Part shown: in pieces, positions 9,374 through 18,519 of the stretch | How the letters are laid out: every line of letters begins with the position of its first letter | How positions within the stretch are numbered: the stretch's first letter is position 1 | Notes under the pieces: generated by a model | The model's database searches: none | What the model was told of the DNA's origin: nothing | The model's input: the letters and a program-made list of their open reading frames with translations, nothing else | Position numbers and translations under genes: made by a program | Assembly (NCBI RefSeq): GCF_014641695.1 | Contig: NZ_BMIF01000001.1 | Location: 372,001 to 436,000, forward strand | Reading direction: 5' to 3' | Length of the DNA stretch: 64,000 nucleotides | Source of the DNA: Nitratireductor aestuarii | Lineage (GTDB): Bacteria; Pseudomonadota; Alphaproteobacteria; Rhizobiales; Rhizobiaceae

Positions 9374-10753
9374 ATGGGTCGCAACTGGCATGGCGGAATT
9401 ACCGGGGCTGCATTCCTGCTCCTTTTGGTGGGTTCCCAGGATGCCATCGCGGGTTCCTGTGAGATCAACGGTCCGGGTCATGGTGGCCCGGACAATCTCC
9501 CGAATAAACTGAGCTTCCCGATTAGGTCAGCCCCGGAAGCACTGCATCTCGTGGATGCGGAGGGCAAGCCGTTCTTCCTGCACGGTGATACGGCATGGTC
9601 GCTGATCGCACAACTCAGCTACGAGGATGCGGAACTCTATCTGCGTGACCGCAAGGCGCGCGGCTTCAATGCAATCCTCGTCAATTTGCTGGAGCATCGC
9701 TTTGCCTCACGGGCGCCCGCCAATCTGGCCGGAGACAAGCCTTTTCTTGAAGGCGGTGACTACACCAGGCCCAACGAACGCTATTTCGCCCATGCCGACC
9801 GGGTGCTGAAGCTTGCCTGCGATCTGGGCATGCTGGTTCTGCTTGCTCCTTCCTATGCGGGCTACGGTGGCGGCGGGGAGGGCTGGTATCAGTCGATGGA
9901 GCTGGCGGGGCGGGATGCCATGCGCAGCTACGGCGAGTATCTTGGCAGGCGCTATGGCGGGCTCGACAACATCATCTGGGTGCACGGTGGCGACTACGAT
10001 CCGCCTAACCGCGGGCTGGTCGTCGCCATGGTGCAGGGGATCAATGAGTACGACGAAAATGCCGTCCACACGGCGCACGGGGCGCCCGGCACTTCAGCGA
10101 AAAGCTATTGGGAAGGCGCGCGCTGGCTAACCATCAACACCGTCTACACCTACGATTCTGTGAAACAGGTGACGCTCGTTGAGCGCAAGCTGCGCGGAAC
10201 GCTGCCGTTCATCCTGATCGAGGGGAAGTACGAAAACGAGCACGAAACCGGTGCGTACGGTGTGCGCGTGCAGGCCTACGAGGCGTTGCTGGGTGGCGCG
10301 GCCGGTCACCTCTACGGTAACAATCCCATCTGGCACTTCGACGGTCCGGGAATTTTCCCGATCGAGATCAGCTGGCAGGATGCACTGGACAGTCCTGGCG
10401 CCCGCAGCATGCAGGTGATGCAGAAGATCGTGAGCGGCCTCGAATGGTGGAGGCTGCAGCCTGATACCTCCAACAGGCTGGCTCCACCCCACGAGGATGT
10501 CTCGGTTGCACTGACAGATGATGGTTCGGCGGCTCTGCTTTATTTCAGATGGCCGGAGCCGCTTCAGCTAAATCCGGATGTGTTCGATGGCCCGATGGTG
10601 CAGGCGAAATGGATCGACCCCACCACTGGTACGTCGCGTGAGGTGCAGGGCAGTCCCTTCAAGCCCCTGCGCCGAACGATTACGCCTCCTGGCGAGAATG
10701 GTGCAGGTGATGGTGACTGGCTGCTGCATCTGACCACGGGGGGCGGGACATGA
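9374..10753 (+). CDS. Secreted DUF4038 (apiosidase-like) TIM-barrel protein
   Basis: Predicted exported protein of 459 aa with an N-terminal hydrophobic signal ending around the DAIAGS stretch. The core matches DUF4038, a glycoside-hydrolase-like TIM barrel: FLHGDTAWSLIAQLSYEDA near residue 73, a following YLRDRKARGFNAILVNLLE segment, IIWVHGGDYDP near residue 205 and a late FILIEGKYENEHE with candidate acidic catalytic residues. The C-terminal ~100 residues form a beta-rich tail typical of the family. The stop overlaps the start of the pyruvyltransferase gene by 4 bp, so expression is coupled to polysaccharide decoration. Enzyme activity and bond specificity are inferred only from the fold. 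Confidence 0.72.
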   Translation: MGRNWHGGITGAAFLLLLVGSQDAIAGSCEINGPGHGGPDNLPNKLSFPIRSAPEALHLVDAEGKPFFLHGDTAWSLIAQLSYEDAELYLRDRKARGFNAILVNLLEHRFASRAPANLAGDKPFLEGGDYTRPNERYFAHADRVLKLACDLGMLVLLAPSYAGYGGGGEGWYQSMELAGRDAMRSYGEYLGRRYGGLDNIIWVHGGDYDPPNRGLVVAMVQGINEYDENAVHTAHGAPGTSAKSYWEGARWLTINTVYTYDSVKQVTLVERKLRGTLPFILIEGKYENEHETGAYGVRVQAYEALLGGAAGHLYGNNPIWHFDGPGIFPIEISWQDALDSPGARSMQVMQKIVSGLEWWRLQPDTSNRLAPPHEDVSVALTDDGSAALLYFRWPEPLQLNPDVFDGPMVQAKWIDPTTGTSREVQGSPFKPLRRTITPPGENGAGDGDWLLHLTTGGGT

Positions 10754-12024
10754 GCCGCGACAAAGGCATCCGCACCCCGCGCATCGTGCTCTTTGGCCTC
10801 TTTGGCTCGGGCAATTTCGGCAACGACGGCTCGCTCGAAACGGTGCTGTCATCGCTCCGGCGCAAGGTGCCAGGCGCTGACCTTCTGTGCGTCTGTTATG
10901 ACGCCGAGGGTATCCGCCAACGCTATTCGATCAACACGACGCGGATCAGGATTGCCTCAAGGGCACCAAAGCTTCTGCGCTTCCTCGACAAGCTGTTCCT
11001 GACGCTGCCGGGACGGGCGGTTGATCTCGTTCACGCGATCCTGACGCTCCATGGCGTCGACATGATGATCATCCCGGGAACTGGCATTCTGGACGATTTC
11101 TCCGAACGGCCCCACCAGATGCCCCTCAACATCTTCCTCTGGTGCCTCAGCGCCCGGATTGTCGGCACGCGGATCGCTTATGTGAGCGTGGGCGCGGGGC
11201 CGATCAACAATCGGCTCAGCCGGTTCCTGATGCTCACCGCTGCAAGAATGGCGCACTACCGATCCTTCAGGGACGGTCTTTCGCGGGGATACCTGGCTCG
11301 CTTTGGCATCGACACGCGCCATGATCCGATCATGCCGGACGTGGTCTTCAACCTGCCCACGCCGTCGATCAGTAAGCCGCAGGAGGCGACTGTCACCGTC
11401 GGCCTCGGCGTGATGGACTATCATGGCTGGACTGGTCACCGAGAGAAGACCTATCGCACCTATATCGATAAGCTGGCCGACTTCGCGGTCTATCTGATCA
11501 GCACCGGAAACAGGATCCGCATTTTGACCGGCCAGAACACGGACGAACAAGCAGCGCTTGATGTTGTCCGGATCATTGGAGAACGGGCAGGCGAGCAGGC
11601 AGCCCGGCAGCTGATCTGGGTACCTGGTTCGTCGCTCCACGACCTGATGAATGAGATTGCCTTGACCGATCTGGTCGTGGCGACCCGTTACCACAACATC
11701 GTCTGCGCCCTGAAGATGGGCAGGCCCGCCATCTCGCTCGAATATTCCGGCAAGAATACTGCGGTGATGAAGGCCGTCGGGCTGGAGGAATTCTGCGGCA
11801 ACGTTGAAACCTTCGCGATCGCTGACCTGATCCAGCAGTTCCAGCGCCTGAAGAGGGAGCGGATCGTCCACGAGGCTGGGATCAGGGCCAGGATCGTGGA
11901 GTTTCAACGCGCTCTGGATGATCAGGACGCGGCACTTCTGGCGCTTCTCCAGGAAAAGCTCAACGAAGGCGCAATGCAGGAGGGCCAAGCAGCATCCGAA
12001 AGTGTGAAGGGGCCCGTACCCTGA
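10750..12024 (+). CDS. Polysaccharide pyruvyl transferase family protein
   Basis: Protein of 424 aa in the WcaK/AmsJ/CsaB family, which transfers pyruvate from phosphoenolpyruvate to form ketals on sugars of surface polymers. The glycine-rich LFGLFGSGNFGNDGSLE opening (residues 14-29), the MMIIPGTGILDD segment and the later VVATRYHNIVCALKMGRP motif with its conserved histidine support the call. It is coupled by a 4-bp overlap to the DUF4038 gene and is the last enzyme of the exopolysaccharide cluster. It suggests an acidic, pyruvylated polymer. The acceptor sugar is unknown. Confidence 0.82.
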   Translation: MSRDKGIRTPRIVLFGLFGSGNFGNDGSLETVLSSLRRKVPGADLLCVCYDAEGIRQRYSINTTRIRIASRAPKLLRFLDKLFLTLPGRAVDLVHAILTLHGVDMMIIPGTGILDDFSERPHQMPLNIFLWCLSARIVGTRIAYVSVGAGPINNRLSRFLMLTAARMAHYRSFRDGLSRGYLARFGIDTRHDPIMPDVVFNLPTPSISKPQEATVTVGLGVMDYHGWTGHREKTYRTYIDKLADFAVYLISTGNRIRILTGQNTDEQAALDVVRIIGERAGEQAARQLIWVPGSSLHDLMNEIALTDLVVATRYHNIVCALKMGRPAISLEYSGKNTAVMKAVGLEEFCGNVETFAIADLIQQFQRLKRERIVHEAGIRARIVEFQRALDDQDAALLALLQEKLNEGAMQEGQAASESVKGPVP

Positions 12025-12094
12025 TCATCCCAATTGCCGAATGATGACCCTGATGCGGGGCAGTATTATGAAATCCGTAAGGGGGAGGTTCGTC

Positions 12095-12484
12095 ATGCGA
12101 TTCAGCTTCCGGATCAGAAGTCCCGAAAGGGACGAGACGACGGACGAATTTCGGTTCGAGGCAATTCTCCGCGCAATCCGCAAGGAAATCGCCGGGGTTG
12201 AGAAGGAGAGCGCCGGACTGCGCGCCCGCTGCGAGGCGGCCCGCTGCTCTGCTTCCTTTGCTTTCGAAGCCCTCGACTACGAAAACAGCGTTGAAATGGA
12301 AACGCGCATTCGATCCCTGTCGGAAACGCTTCTTCAGGGCGAGCGGCGGCTGGAGGAACTGGAGCGGCAATTGCGCTTCCTGAACCAGCTGGAAGCGGAG
12401 GTTCTGGACTTCCGCTCGGACGCTTTTGCGATCCGTCATCCGGCCCTCAACAGCCGGATCGCGTCGTCCTTGCCGAACAGATAG
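12095..12484 (+). CDS. Small coiled-coil hypothetical protein
   Basis: Unrecognised protein of 129 aa. It is charged and mostly helical, with heptad-like repeats (METRIRSLSETLLQGERRLEELERQLRFLNQLEAEV) that predict a coiled coil over the second half. No signal peptide or membrane segment is seen. ATG 12095 has a GGGAGG ribosome binding site six bases upstream; earlier in-frame starts at 12041 and 12068 do not. It lies 70 bp after the pyruvyltransferase gene on the same strand and its 3' end overlaps recG convergently by 49 bp. It may be a tail member of the polysaccharide operon, but no function can be assigned. Confidence 0.6.
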   Translation: MRFSFRIRSPERDETTDEFRFEAILRAIRKEIAGVEKESAGLRARCEAARCSASFAFEALDYENSVEMETRIRSLSETLLQGERRLEELERQLRFLNQLEAEVLDFRSDAFAIRHPALNSRIASSLPNR

Positions 12485-14544
12485 AGCAGGGTGCGCAGCG
12501 CCTTGCCGCGTTCGGATTGCAGGTCCGGGTCGGTATGAAGGATCATCCGCGCGTCGTTGCGGGCGACTTCCAGCAGGTCCTGATGAAACTCGATGCGGGC
12601 CACCATGAAGCCCGGCGTACCCGACTGACGCGTGCCCAGCAGATCGCCTTCGCCACGAAGCTTCAGGTCTTCCTCGGCAATGACGAAGCCGTCTTCCGTC
12701 TCGCGCATGATGGCGAGCCTGCGCTGCGCGGTTTCGCCAAGCGGCGGCTTGTAGAGCAGAACGCAGGAGGAAGGCGTGTCGCCACGACCGACGCGGCCGC
12801 GCAGCTGGTGCAGCTGCGCAAGGCCGAAGCGCTCGGCATGCTCGATGACGATGATGGACGCGTCCGGAACATCGACGCCAACCTCCACCACGGTGGTGCC
12901 GACCAGCAGCCGCGTCTCGCCGGAGCGGAACGCCTGCATTGCGGCGTCCTTGTCCTTCGCTGCCATGCGGCCATGGACCAGCCCAACCTTGTCGCCAAAG
13001 ACGCGTTGGAGGGAGGCGAAGCGATCCTCGGCCGAAGTAAGCTCAAGTTCTTCGGATTCTTCCACCAACGGGCAGATCCAATAGGCTTTCTGGCCTTCGC
13101 CAAGTGCTTTCCGCATCCGTTCCACCAACTCGCCCAGTCGGTCCGTAGACATGGTGACGGTGCGGATCGGTTTGCGGCCGGCAGGCTTTTCCGTCAGACG
13201 CGAGACATCCATATCGCCAAATGCCGAGAGCACGAGCGTGCGCGGGATAGGTGTGGCGGTCATGACCAGCATGTCCGGCGTGTCGCCCTTGGAGTTGATG
13301 GCAAGGCGCTGGTGCACGCCGAACCGGTGCTGCTCGTCGACGATCGTCAGCACGAGATCCTTGAATGCCACCGTCTCCTGGAACAGCGCGTGGGTGCCGA
13401 CGACGAAGGAAATCTCGCCCGATGCCAGACCATCCAGCACGGCCTGACGCTCCCTGCCTTTTTCACGACCAGTGAGGATTGCGGCCTTCAGGCCCGCTTT
13501 TTCGGCGAGCGGGGCGATGTTTGCCAGATGCTGTCGTGCCAAGAGCTCAGTTGGCGCCATTATTGCGGCCTGACCTCCGGCCTCGGCTGCACGCGCCATG
13601 GCGAGCAAGGCGACGACCGTCTTGCCCGCGCCGACATCACCCTGCAGGAGCCGCAACATGCGCTCAGGCTTCGCCAGATCCTCGTGGATCTCCTTGACCG
13701 CGCGTTCCTGCGATGGCGTCAGCGCATAGGGCAGGGCCTCGCGGATCTTCGCGGTAATCCTGCCGTCACCCTGCAACGGACGTCCCGACAGACGCCGTGT
13801 CTTGGCGCGGACGAGGGCGAGCGCCAGCTGGCTTGCAAGCAGCTCGTCGTAGGCAAGCCGCCGCCATGCGGGACCTTCAGGCGAGATATCCGCAGGCGTC
13901 ATCGGATTGTGGATGGTCTCAAACGCCTTCCGAAATGCCGGGAAGGACAGTTTTGCCAACACGCTCTTGTCCTGCCACTCGGGCAGTTCCGGAAGGCGGG
14001 TCAGCGCCTGCTGGATCGAACGGCGCAGAAGCTTCGGCGAAAGACCCGCCGTCAGCGGATAGACCGGCTCGAACGGCGGCAGGTTGTCGGCCTCGGCCAC
14101 CGGCACCATGTGGTCCGGGTGAACCATGGAAGCGCGACCGTTGAACCAATCCATCTTGCCCGAAACGAGCACTTCAGCGCCCACCGGCAACTGCCGCTCC
14201 AGATAGGCGGTCTGCGCGTGGAAGAAGGTCAGCGCTATCTCGCCCGTGTCATCGAATCCATAGACCCGGTAGGGCACCTTCCTGTTTCCACGCGGCGGGG
14301 CTTCATGCCGCGATATGGTCACCTGCAGGGTCACGATCGCGCCCTGCGGCGCATAGGCGATTTCCGGCCGGTTGGAGCGGTCGATCAGCGAATGCGGCAA
14401 TGTGAATATAAGGTCGCCCACGCGTACCGGTCTTCCGGAAAGATCCGCCGGCACGACATTGGCCAGCAGCAATGAAATCTTGCTGCCGACGCCTTCCAGG
14501 CTGGTCACGGGTGCAAAGAGTGGATCAAGAATGGTTGGTCGCAT
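12436..14544 (-). CDS. recG: ATP-dependent DNA helicase RecG
   Basis: Superfamily 2 DNA translocase of 702 aa that drives fork reversal and branch migration in recombination and replication restart. An N-terminal OB-fold wedge domain (about residues 50-150) precedes the helicase core. Walker A is LLQGDVGAGKTVVALLA near residue 302, the DEQH box with the FGVHQR context is near 402, TATPIPRTL follows, and the C-terminal ATLRGRVGRG-type motif VI appears as HQLRGRVGRGD. The length is standard. It diverges from sdhE, a gene arrangement common in Rhizobiaceae, and converges with the coiled-coil gene at 12095. Confidence 0.97.
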   Translation of the reverse strand: MRPTILDPLFAPVTSLEGVGSKISLLLANVVPADLSGRPVRVGDLIFTLPHSLIDRSNRPEIAYAPQGAIVTLQVTISRHEAPPRGNRKVPYRVYGFDDTGEIALTFFHAQTAYLERQLPVGAEVLVSGKMDWFNGRASMVHPDHMVPVAEADNLPPFEPVYPLTAGLSPKLLRRSIQQALTRLPELPEWQDKSVLAKLSFPAFRKAFETIHNPMTPADISPEGPAWRRLAYDELLASQLALALVRAKTRRLSGRPLQGDGRITAKIREALPYALTPSQERAVKEIHEDLAKPERMLRLLQGDVGAGKTVVALLAMARAAEAGGQAAIMAPTELLARQHLANIAPLAEKAGLKAAILTGREKGRERQAVLDGLASGEISFVVGTHALFQETVAFKDLVLTIVDEQHRFGVHQRLAINSKGDTPDMLVMTATPIPRTLVLSAFGDMDVSRLTEKPAGRKPIRTVTMSTDRLGELVERMRKALGEGQKAYWICPLVEESEELELTSAEDRFASLQRVFGDKVGLVHGRMAAKDKDAAMQAFRSGETRLLVGTTVVEVGVDVPDASIIVIEHAERFGLAQLHQLRGRVGRGDTPSSCVLLYKPPLGETAQRRLAIMRETEDGFVIAEEDLKLRGEGDLLGTRQSGTPGFMVARIEFHQDLLEVARNDARMILHTDPDLQSERGKALRTLLYLFGKDDAIRLLRAG

Positions 14545-14648
14545 GCATCGATCCTACCCTCGTCCTCGCGTGGACGAAATGCTTCCACGAGGCTGACATT
14601 GCTGAATTCACGCGCTATATGCGCGCTATCACCAGGAAAGGTAAGAAG

Positions 14649-14936
14649 ATGACCGGAACAACGCGCTCCAGCGCAGATCTCGACCAGCGCCGACGCCGTA
14701 ATCTCATTCGCTCCTGGCGGCGCGGCATCCGCGAGATGGACCTGGTGCTCGGCGGATTTGCCGACGCCCATATCGCAAGCCTCACCGAAGCCGAACTGGA
14801 CACCTACGAAGAGCTGCTGACCGTCAACGACATCACGCTCATGAACTGGATCACCGGGGCTGAGCCCATTCCGGCCGAGTACGATACGGAACTGTTCGCC
14901 CGCATTCGCGACTCCAACACCGTCTTCGCAAGCTGA
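14649..14936 (+). CDS. sdhE: FAD assembly factor SdhE (DUF339)
   Basis: Small cytoplasmic protein of 95 aa that promotes covalent flavinylation of succinate dehydrogenase subunit A. The family hallmark RGIREMD (the RGxxE motif) occurs at about residues 25-31, followed by the typical helical DTYEELLTVNDITLMNWITG. ATG 14649 is chosen because AGGAAAGGTAAGAAG precedes it and the family starts here; longer frames run back into the recG promoter region. It is 11 bp upstream of mfd on the same strand and divergent from recG. Confidence 0.93.
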   Translation: MTGTTRSSADLDQRRRRNLIRSWRRGIREMDLVLGGFADAHIASLTEAELDTYEELLTVNDITLMNWITGAEPIPAEYDTELFARIRDSNTVFAS

Positions 14937-14947
14937 TACGATTTCCC

Positions 14948-17900
14948 ATGACCAAGCCAACGAAGCTACTCGGCCAGCGCGCCGACATTTCCGGCCCCGT
15001 GCTGGTGGATGGTGTGACCGACGGCTATGAAGCCTTCGCTCTCACCCGTCTTGCCGGGGAACTGGCGCCCAACGGGCCTGTAGTCTTCGTCCTGCGCGAC
15101 GGTCAGCGGCTACCCACCGTGGCGGACGCGCTGCGGTTCATCGATCCGGGCCTGCCCGTACTCGAACTGCCAGCCTGGGACTGCCTTCCTTACGATCGCG
15201 TTTCGCCCGGCACGGATGCTGCGGCCCGCCGGCTCGACGCGCTTTCAGCCATCGCATCGCTTCAGAAGAAGCCGCACCGCGCGGTCATCCTCGTTTCGGC
15301 CAACGCGCTTCTGCAGCGGATGCCGCCCGCGTCCCAGATCGCCATGCAGGGCTTCCGTGCCAAGCCCGGCAACCAGGTGGACATGGAAAGCCTGATCCAG
15401 CACCTGGAAATGGGTGGGTTCGAGCGCGTACCGACGGTACGCGACGTCGGCCAATATGCCGTACGCGGCGGCATTCTCGATCTCTTCGCTCCGGGATGGG
15501 ACGAGGCGATGCGCCTCGACTTCTTCGGCGATACGCTCGACTCCATCCGTGCGTTCGATGTCGACACCCAGCGCACCACGACCCAGCAGAAGGAAATCCG
15601 GCTGCAGGCGATGAGCGAGGTGACGCTCACGCCCGAAACGATCAGCCGCTTCCGCCGCAACTATATCGAAGCGTTCGGCGCGCCGTCGCGCGACGATGCG
15701 CTCTACGCCTCCATCACCGAGGGTCGCCGCTTCGCTGGCATGGAGCACTGGCTGCCGATGTTCCATGAGCGGCTGGAGACCATCTTCGAATATCTCCCGG
15801 AAGCGCCATTCGTCTTCGATCACCTGACGCAGGAGTCGATTTCCGAGCGTCACGACCAAATCGTGGACCACTACGAGGCGCGCAAGCGTCACAGCGGGTC
15901 CACTGGCGCTGACTCCGTGCCGTATAAACCGGTACCGCCTGCAAGCCTCTACCTTTCACCTGAAGAAGTAGAAAATTCTGTTAAAGAGCGGATATTCCTT
16001 CGCTTTACGCCGTTCGCGGCTCCCGATGCCGGGCTCCAGATGATCCATGCTGGCGCGACCGCAGGCCGGAATTTCGCCGAGGAACGCGCGAAGCCCGAAG
16101 TCAACGTCTTCGAAGTGGCGGTCAAGCACATCGGGCAGTTGCGGGCTGACGGCAAGAAGGTGTTGGTGGCGGGCTGGAGCGAGGGCTCGACTGACCGTCT
16201 CGTCCAGATCCTGACCGAGCACAAGCTTGGCAATCTCGTGCGCGTAGAGACGCTGGACGCACTGCAGAAGCTGGGCAAGGGGCAGGCGGGTGTCGGCATC
16301 CTGCCACTTGAAGCAGGCTTCGAGACAGCTGAGATGGCTGTCATTTCCGAGCAGGATATCCTGGGTGATCGCCTCGTGCGCCGCTCTAAGAAGAAGCGGA
16401 AAGCCTCTGATTTCATTGCAGAAGCGAGTGCGCTTGCAGCGGGCGATATCGTCGTTCACTCTGATCATGGCATCGGCCGCTTCATTGGCCTGAAGACCAT
16501 CACCGCTGCCGGCGCGCCGCACGAATGCCTCGAGATTCACTATGCGGGCGATGATCGCCTGTTCCTGCCGGTCGAAAACATCGATCTTCTGTCGCGCTAC
16601 GGCTCGGAAGGCAACGATGTCGTTCTCGACAAGTTGGGCGGCGGCGCGTGGCAGAGCCGAAAGGCCAAGCTCAAGAAGCGCCTGCTGGATATGGCAGGCC
16701 ACCTTATTAAGATCGCTGCCGAGCGCGCGATGCGGCCTGCACCGAAGATCCTGCCGGCGCCCGGTCTCTACGGCGAGTTCGCTGCCCGCTTCCCCTATGA
16801 GGAGACGGAGGATCAGCAGAACGCCATTGATGCTGTGATCGAAGATCTTGGCACGGGCACGCCGATGGATCGCCTAATCTGCGGTGACGTGGGCTTCGGC
16901 AAGACCGAAGTGGCGCTGCGCGCTGCGTTCCTTGCCGCCATGGAAGGCTTTCAGGTGGCTGTTGTGGTGCCGACGACGCTTCTCGCACGCCAGCACTTCA
17001 AGACCTTCAGCACGCGCTTTGCCGGGCTTCCCCTCACGGTTCGCCACGCCTCGCGACTGGTGCCCGCCAAGGAACTGGCGGAGACCAAGAAGGGCCTTGC
17101 GGACGGTACGGTCGACATCGTTGTTGGTACCCACGCGTTGCTGGGTTCGTCCATCACCTTCAAGAACATCGGATTGCTGATCATCGACGAGGAGCAGCAC
17201 TTTGGCGTGAAGCACAAGGAGCGGCTGAAGGAGCTGAAGTCAGACGTCCACGTGCTGACGCTTTCCGCGACACCTATCCCGCGCACGCTACAGCTTGCGC
17301 TTACCGGCGTTCGCGAGCTTTCGCTTATCGCAACGCCGCCGGTCGACCGCATGGCGGTGCGCACCTTCATTTCGCCGTTCGATCCGCTGGTCATCCGTGA
17401 AATGCTGCTGCGCGAACGTTATCGCGGCGGTCAAAGCTTCTATGTCGTGCCGCGCATTTCAGACCTCGACGAGGTGCGAAGGTTCCTCGCCGAACACGTA
17501 CCGGAACTGAAGGTTGCGACGGCCCACGGTCAGATGCCAGGCGGCGAACTCGATGACATCATGAATGCCTTCTATGAAGGTAAGTATGACGTGCTGCTCT
17601 CGACCACGATCATCGAATCCGGCCTCGACATCCCGACTGCCAACACGATGATCGTGCATCGGGCGGATATGTTCGGCCTGTCGCAGCTCTACCAGATCCG
17701 TGGACGTGTCGGACGCTCGAAGGTGCGCGCTTATGCGCTCTTCACGCTGCCCGCGAAGCGCAAGCTCACCGCCATGGCCGAGCGCCGGCTGAAGGTGCTG
17801 CAGTCACTTGAGGCGCTTGGTGCCGGCTTCCAGCTGGCGAGCCACGACCTCGATATTCGTGGCGCGGGCAACCTGCTTGGTGACGAGCAGTCCGGACACA

Positions 17901-18448
17901 TCAAGGAAGTGGGCTTCGAGCTTTACCAGCAGATGCTGGAAGAGGCAGTTGCCGAACTGCGCGGTTCCGGCGAGGCGATTGAGACGGGCTGGTCGCCGCA
18001 GATCACTGTCGGCACGGCCGTCATGATCCCGGAGAACTATGTTCCGGACCTGCAGCTGCGCCTCGCGCTCTACCGCCGACTTGGCGAACTGGAGACGCCG
18101 CAGGAGATCGATGGCTTTGGCGCGGAACTCATCGACCGCTTCGGCCCGCTGCCGACCGAAGTGGAGCACTTGCTCAAGATCGTCTTCATCAAGGCGCTTT
18201 GCCGCAAGGCCAATGTCGAGAAGCTGGACGCCGGCCCGAAAGGCGTGGTCATACAGTTCCGCAACAAGAGCTTTGCCGATCCCGCCGCACTGGTCGGATT
18301 CATCGGCCAGCAGGGACCGGCCGCCAAGATCCGTCCGGACCAGAGCATCGTCTTCATTCGCGATTGGGCGACACCGGAAAAGCGGCTTAACGGCTCCGCT
18401 ACGATCATGACGCAGCTGGTAAAGCTGATCGACAAGAAAGCCGCGTAA
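14948..18448 (+). CDS. mfd: Transcription-repair coupling factor Mfd
   Basis: Large SF2 translocase of 1166 aa that displaces RNA polymerase stalled at DNA damage and recruits UvrA. Domains in order: UvrB-like N-terminal region, RNA polymerase interaction (CarD/RID) domain around residues 490-560 with DIVVHSDHGIGRF, translocase core with Walker A GDVGFGKTEVALRAAF near residue 646 and IIDEEQHFGVKHKE near 745, RGRVGRSKVRAYALF, and the C-terminal TRCF domain. Length matches the family. It is just downstream of sdhE and likely co-transcribed. A hairpin follows at 18470-18490. Confidence 0.97.
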   Translation: MTKPTKLLGQRADISGPVLVDGVTDGYEAFALTRLAGELAPNGPVVFVLRDGQRLPTVADALRFIDPGLPVLELPAWDCLPYDRVSPGTDAAARRLDALSAIASLQKKPHRAVILVSANALLQRMPPASQIAMQGFRAKPGNQVDMESLIQHLEMGGFERVPTVRDVGQYAVRGGILDLFAPGWDEAMRLDFFGDTLDSIRAFDVDTQRTTTQQKEIRLQAMSEVTLTPETISRFRRNYIEAFGAPSRDDALYASITEGRRFAGMEHWLPMFHERLETIFEYLPEAPFVFDHLTQESISERHDQIVDHYEARKRHSGSTGADSVPYKPVPPASLYLSPEEVENSVKERIFLRFTPFAAPDAGLQMIHAGATAGRNFAEERAKPEVNVFEVAVKHIGQLRADGKKVLVAGWSEGSTDRLVQILTEHKLGNLVRVETLDALQKLGKGQAGVGILPLEAGFETAEMAVISEQDILGDRLVRRSKKKRKASDFIAEASALAAGDIVVHSDHGIGRFIGLKTITAAGAPHECLEIHYAGDDRLFLPVENIDLLSRYGSEGNDVVLDKLGGGAWQSRKAKLKKRLLDMAGHLIKIAAERAMRPAPKILPAPGLYGEFAARFPYEETEDQQNAIDAVIEDLGTGTPMDRLICGDVGFGKTEVALRAAFLAAMEGFQVAVVVPTTLLARQHFKTFSTRFAGLPLTVRHASRLVPAKELAETKKGLADGTVDIVVGTHALLGSSITFKNIGLLIIDEEQHFGVKHKERLKELKSDVHVLTLSATPIPRTLQLALTGVRELSLIATPPVDRMAVRTFISPFDPLVIREMLLRERYRGGQSFYVVPRISDLDEVRRFLAEHVPELKVATAHGQMPGGELDDIMNAFYEGKYDVLLSTTIIESGLDIPTANTMIVHRADMFGLSQLYQIRGRVGRSKVRAYALFTLPAKRKLTAMAERRLKVLQSLEALGAGFQLASHDLDIRGAGNLLGDEQSGHIKEVGFELYQQMLEEAVAELRGSGEAIETGWSPQITVGTAVMIPENYVPDLQLRLALYRRLGELETPQEIDGFGAELIDRFGPLPTEVEHLLKIVFIKALCRKANVEKLDAGPKGVVIQFRNKSFADPAALVGFIGQQGPAAKIRPDQSIVFIRDWATPEKRLNGSATIMTQLVKLIDKKAA

Positions 18449-18469
18449 GTATCTGCGCTTAAATAAAAA

Positions 18470-18490
18470 CCACCTGCCGATGGCAGGTGG
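18470..18490 (-). terminator. Rho-independent terminator shared by convergent genes
   Basis: A perfect 9-bp stem, CCACCTGCC and GGCAGGTGG, with a 3-base loop lies between mfd and the convergent FrnE-like gene. On the minus strand the stem is followed by TTTTTATTT, a good uridine tract. On the plus strand the tract is weak. It should therefore mainly end transcription of the minus-strand gene and may slow mfd transcripts. Confidence 0.8.
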
Positions 18491-18519
18491 TCTCTGGTCT
18501 CGTTTAATATCGTTGGCGT

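Noticed and set aside
12517-14475. 652-aa open frame antisense to recG
   Set aside because: It is a GC-bias shadow of recG; the opposite strand encodes all RecG helicase motifs.
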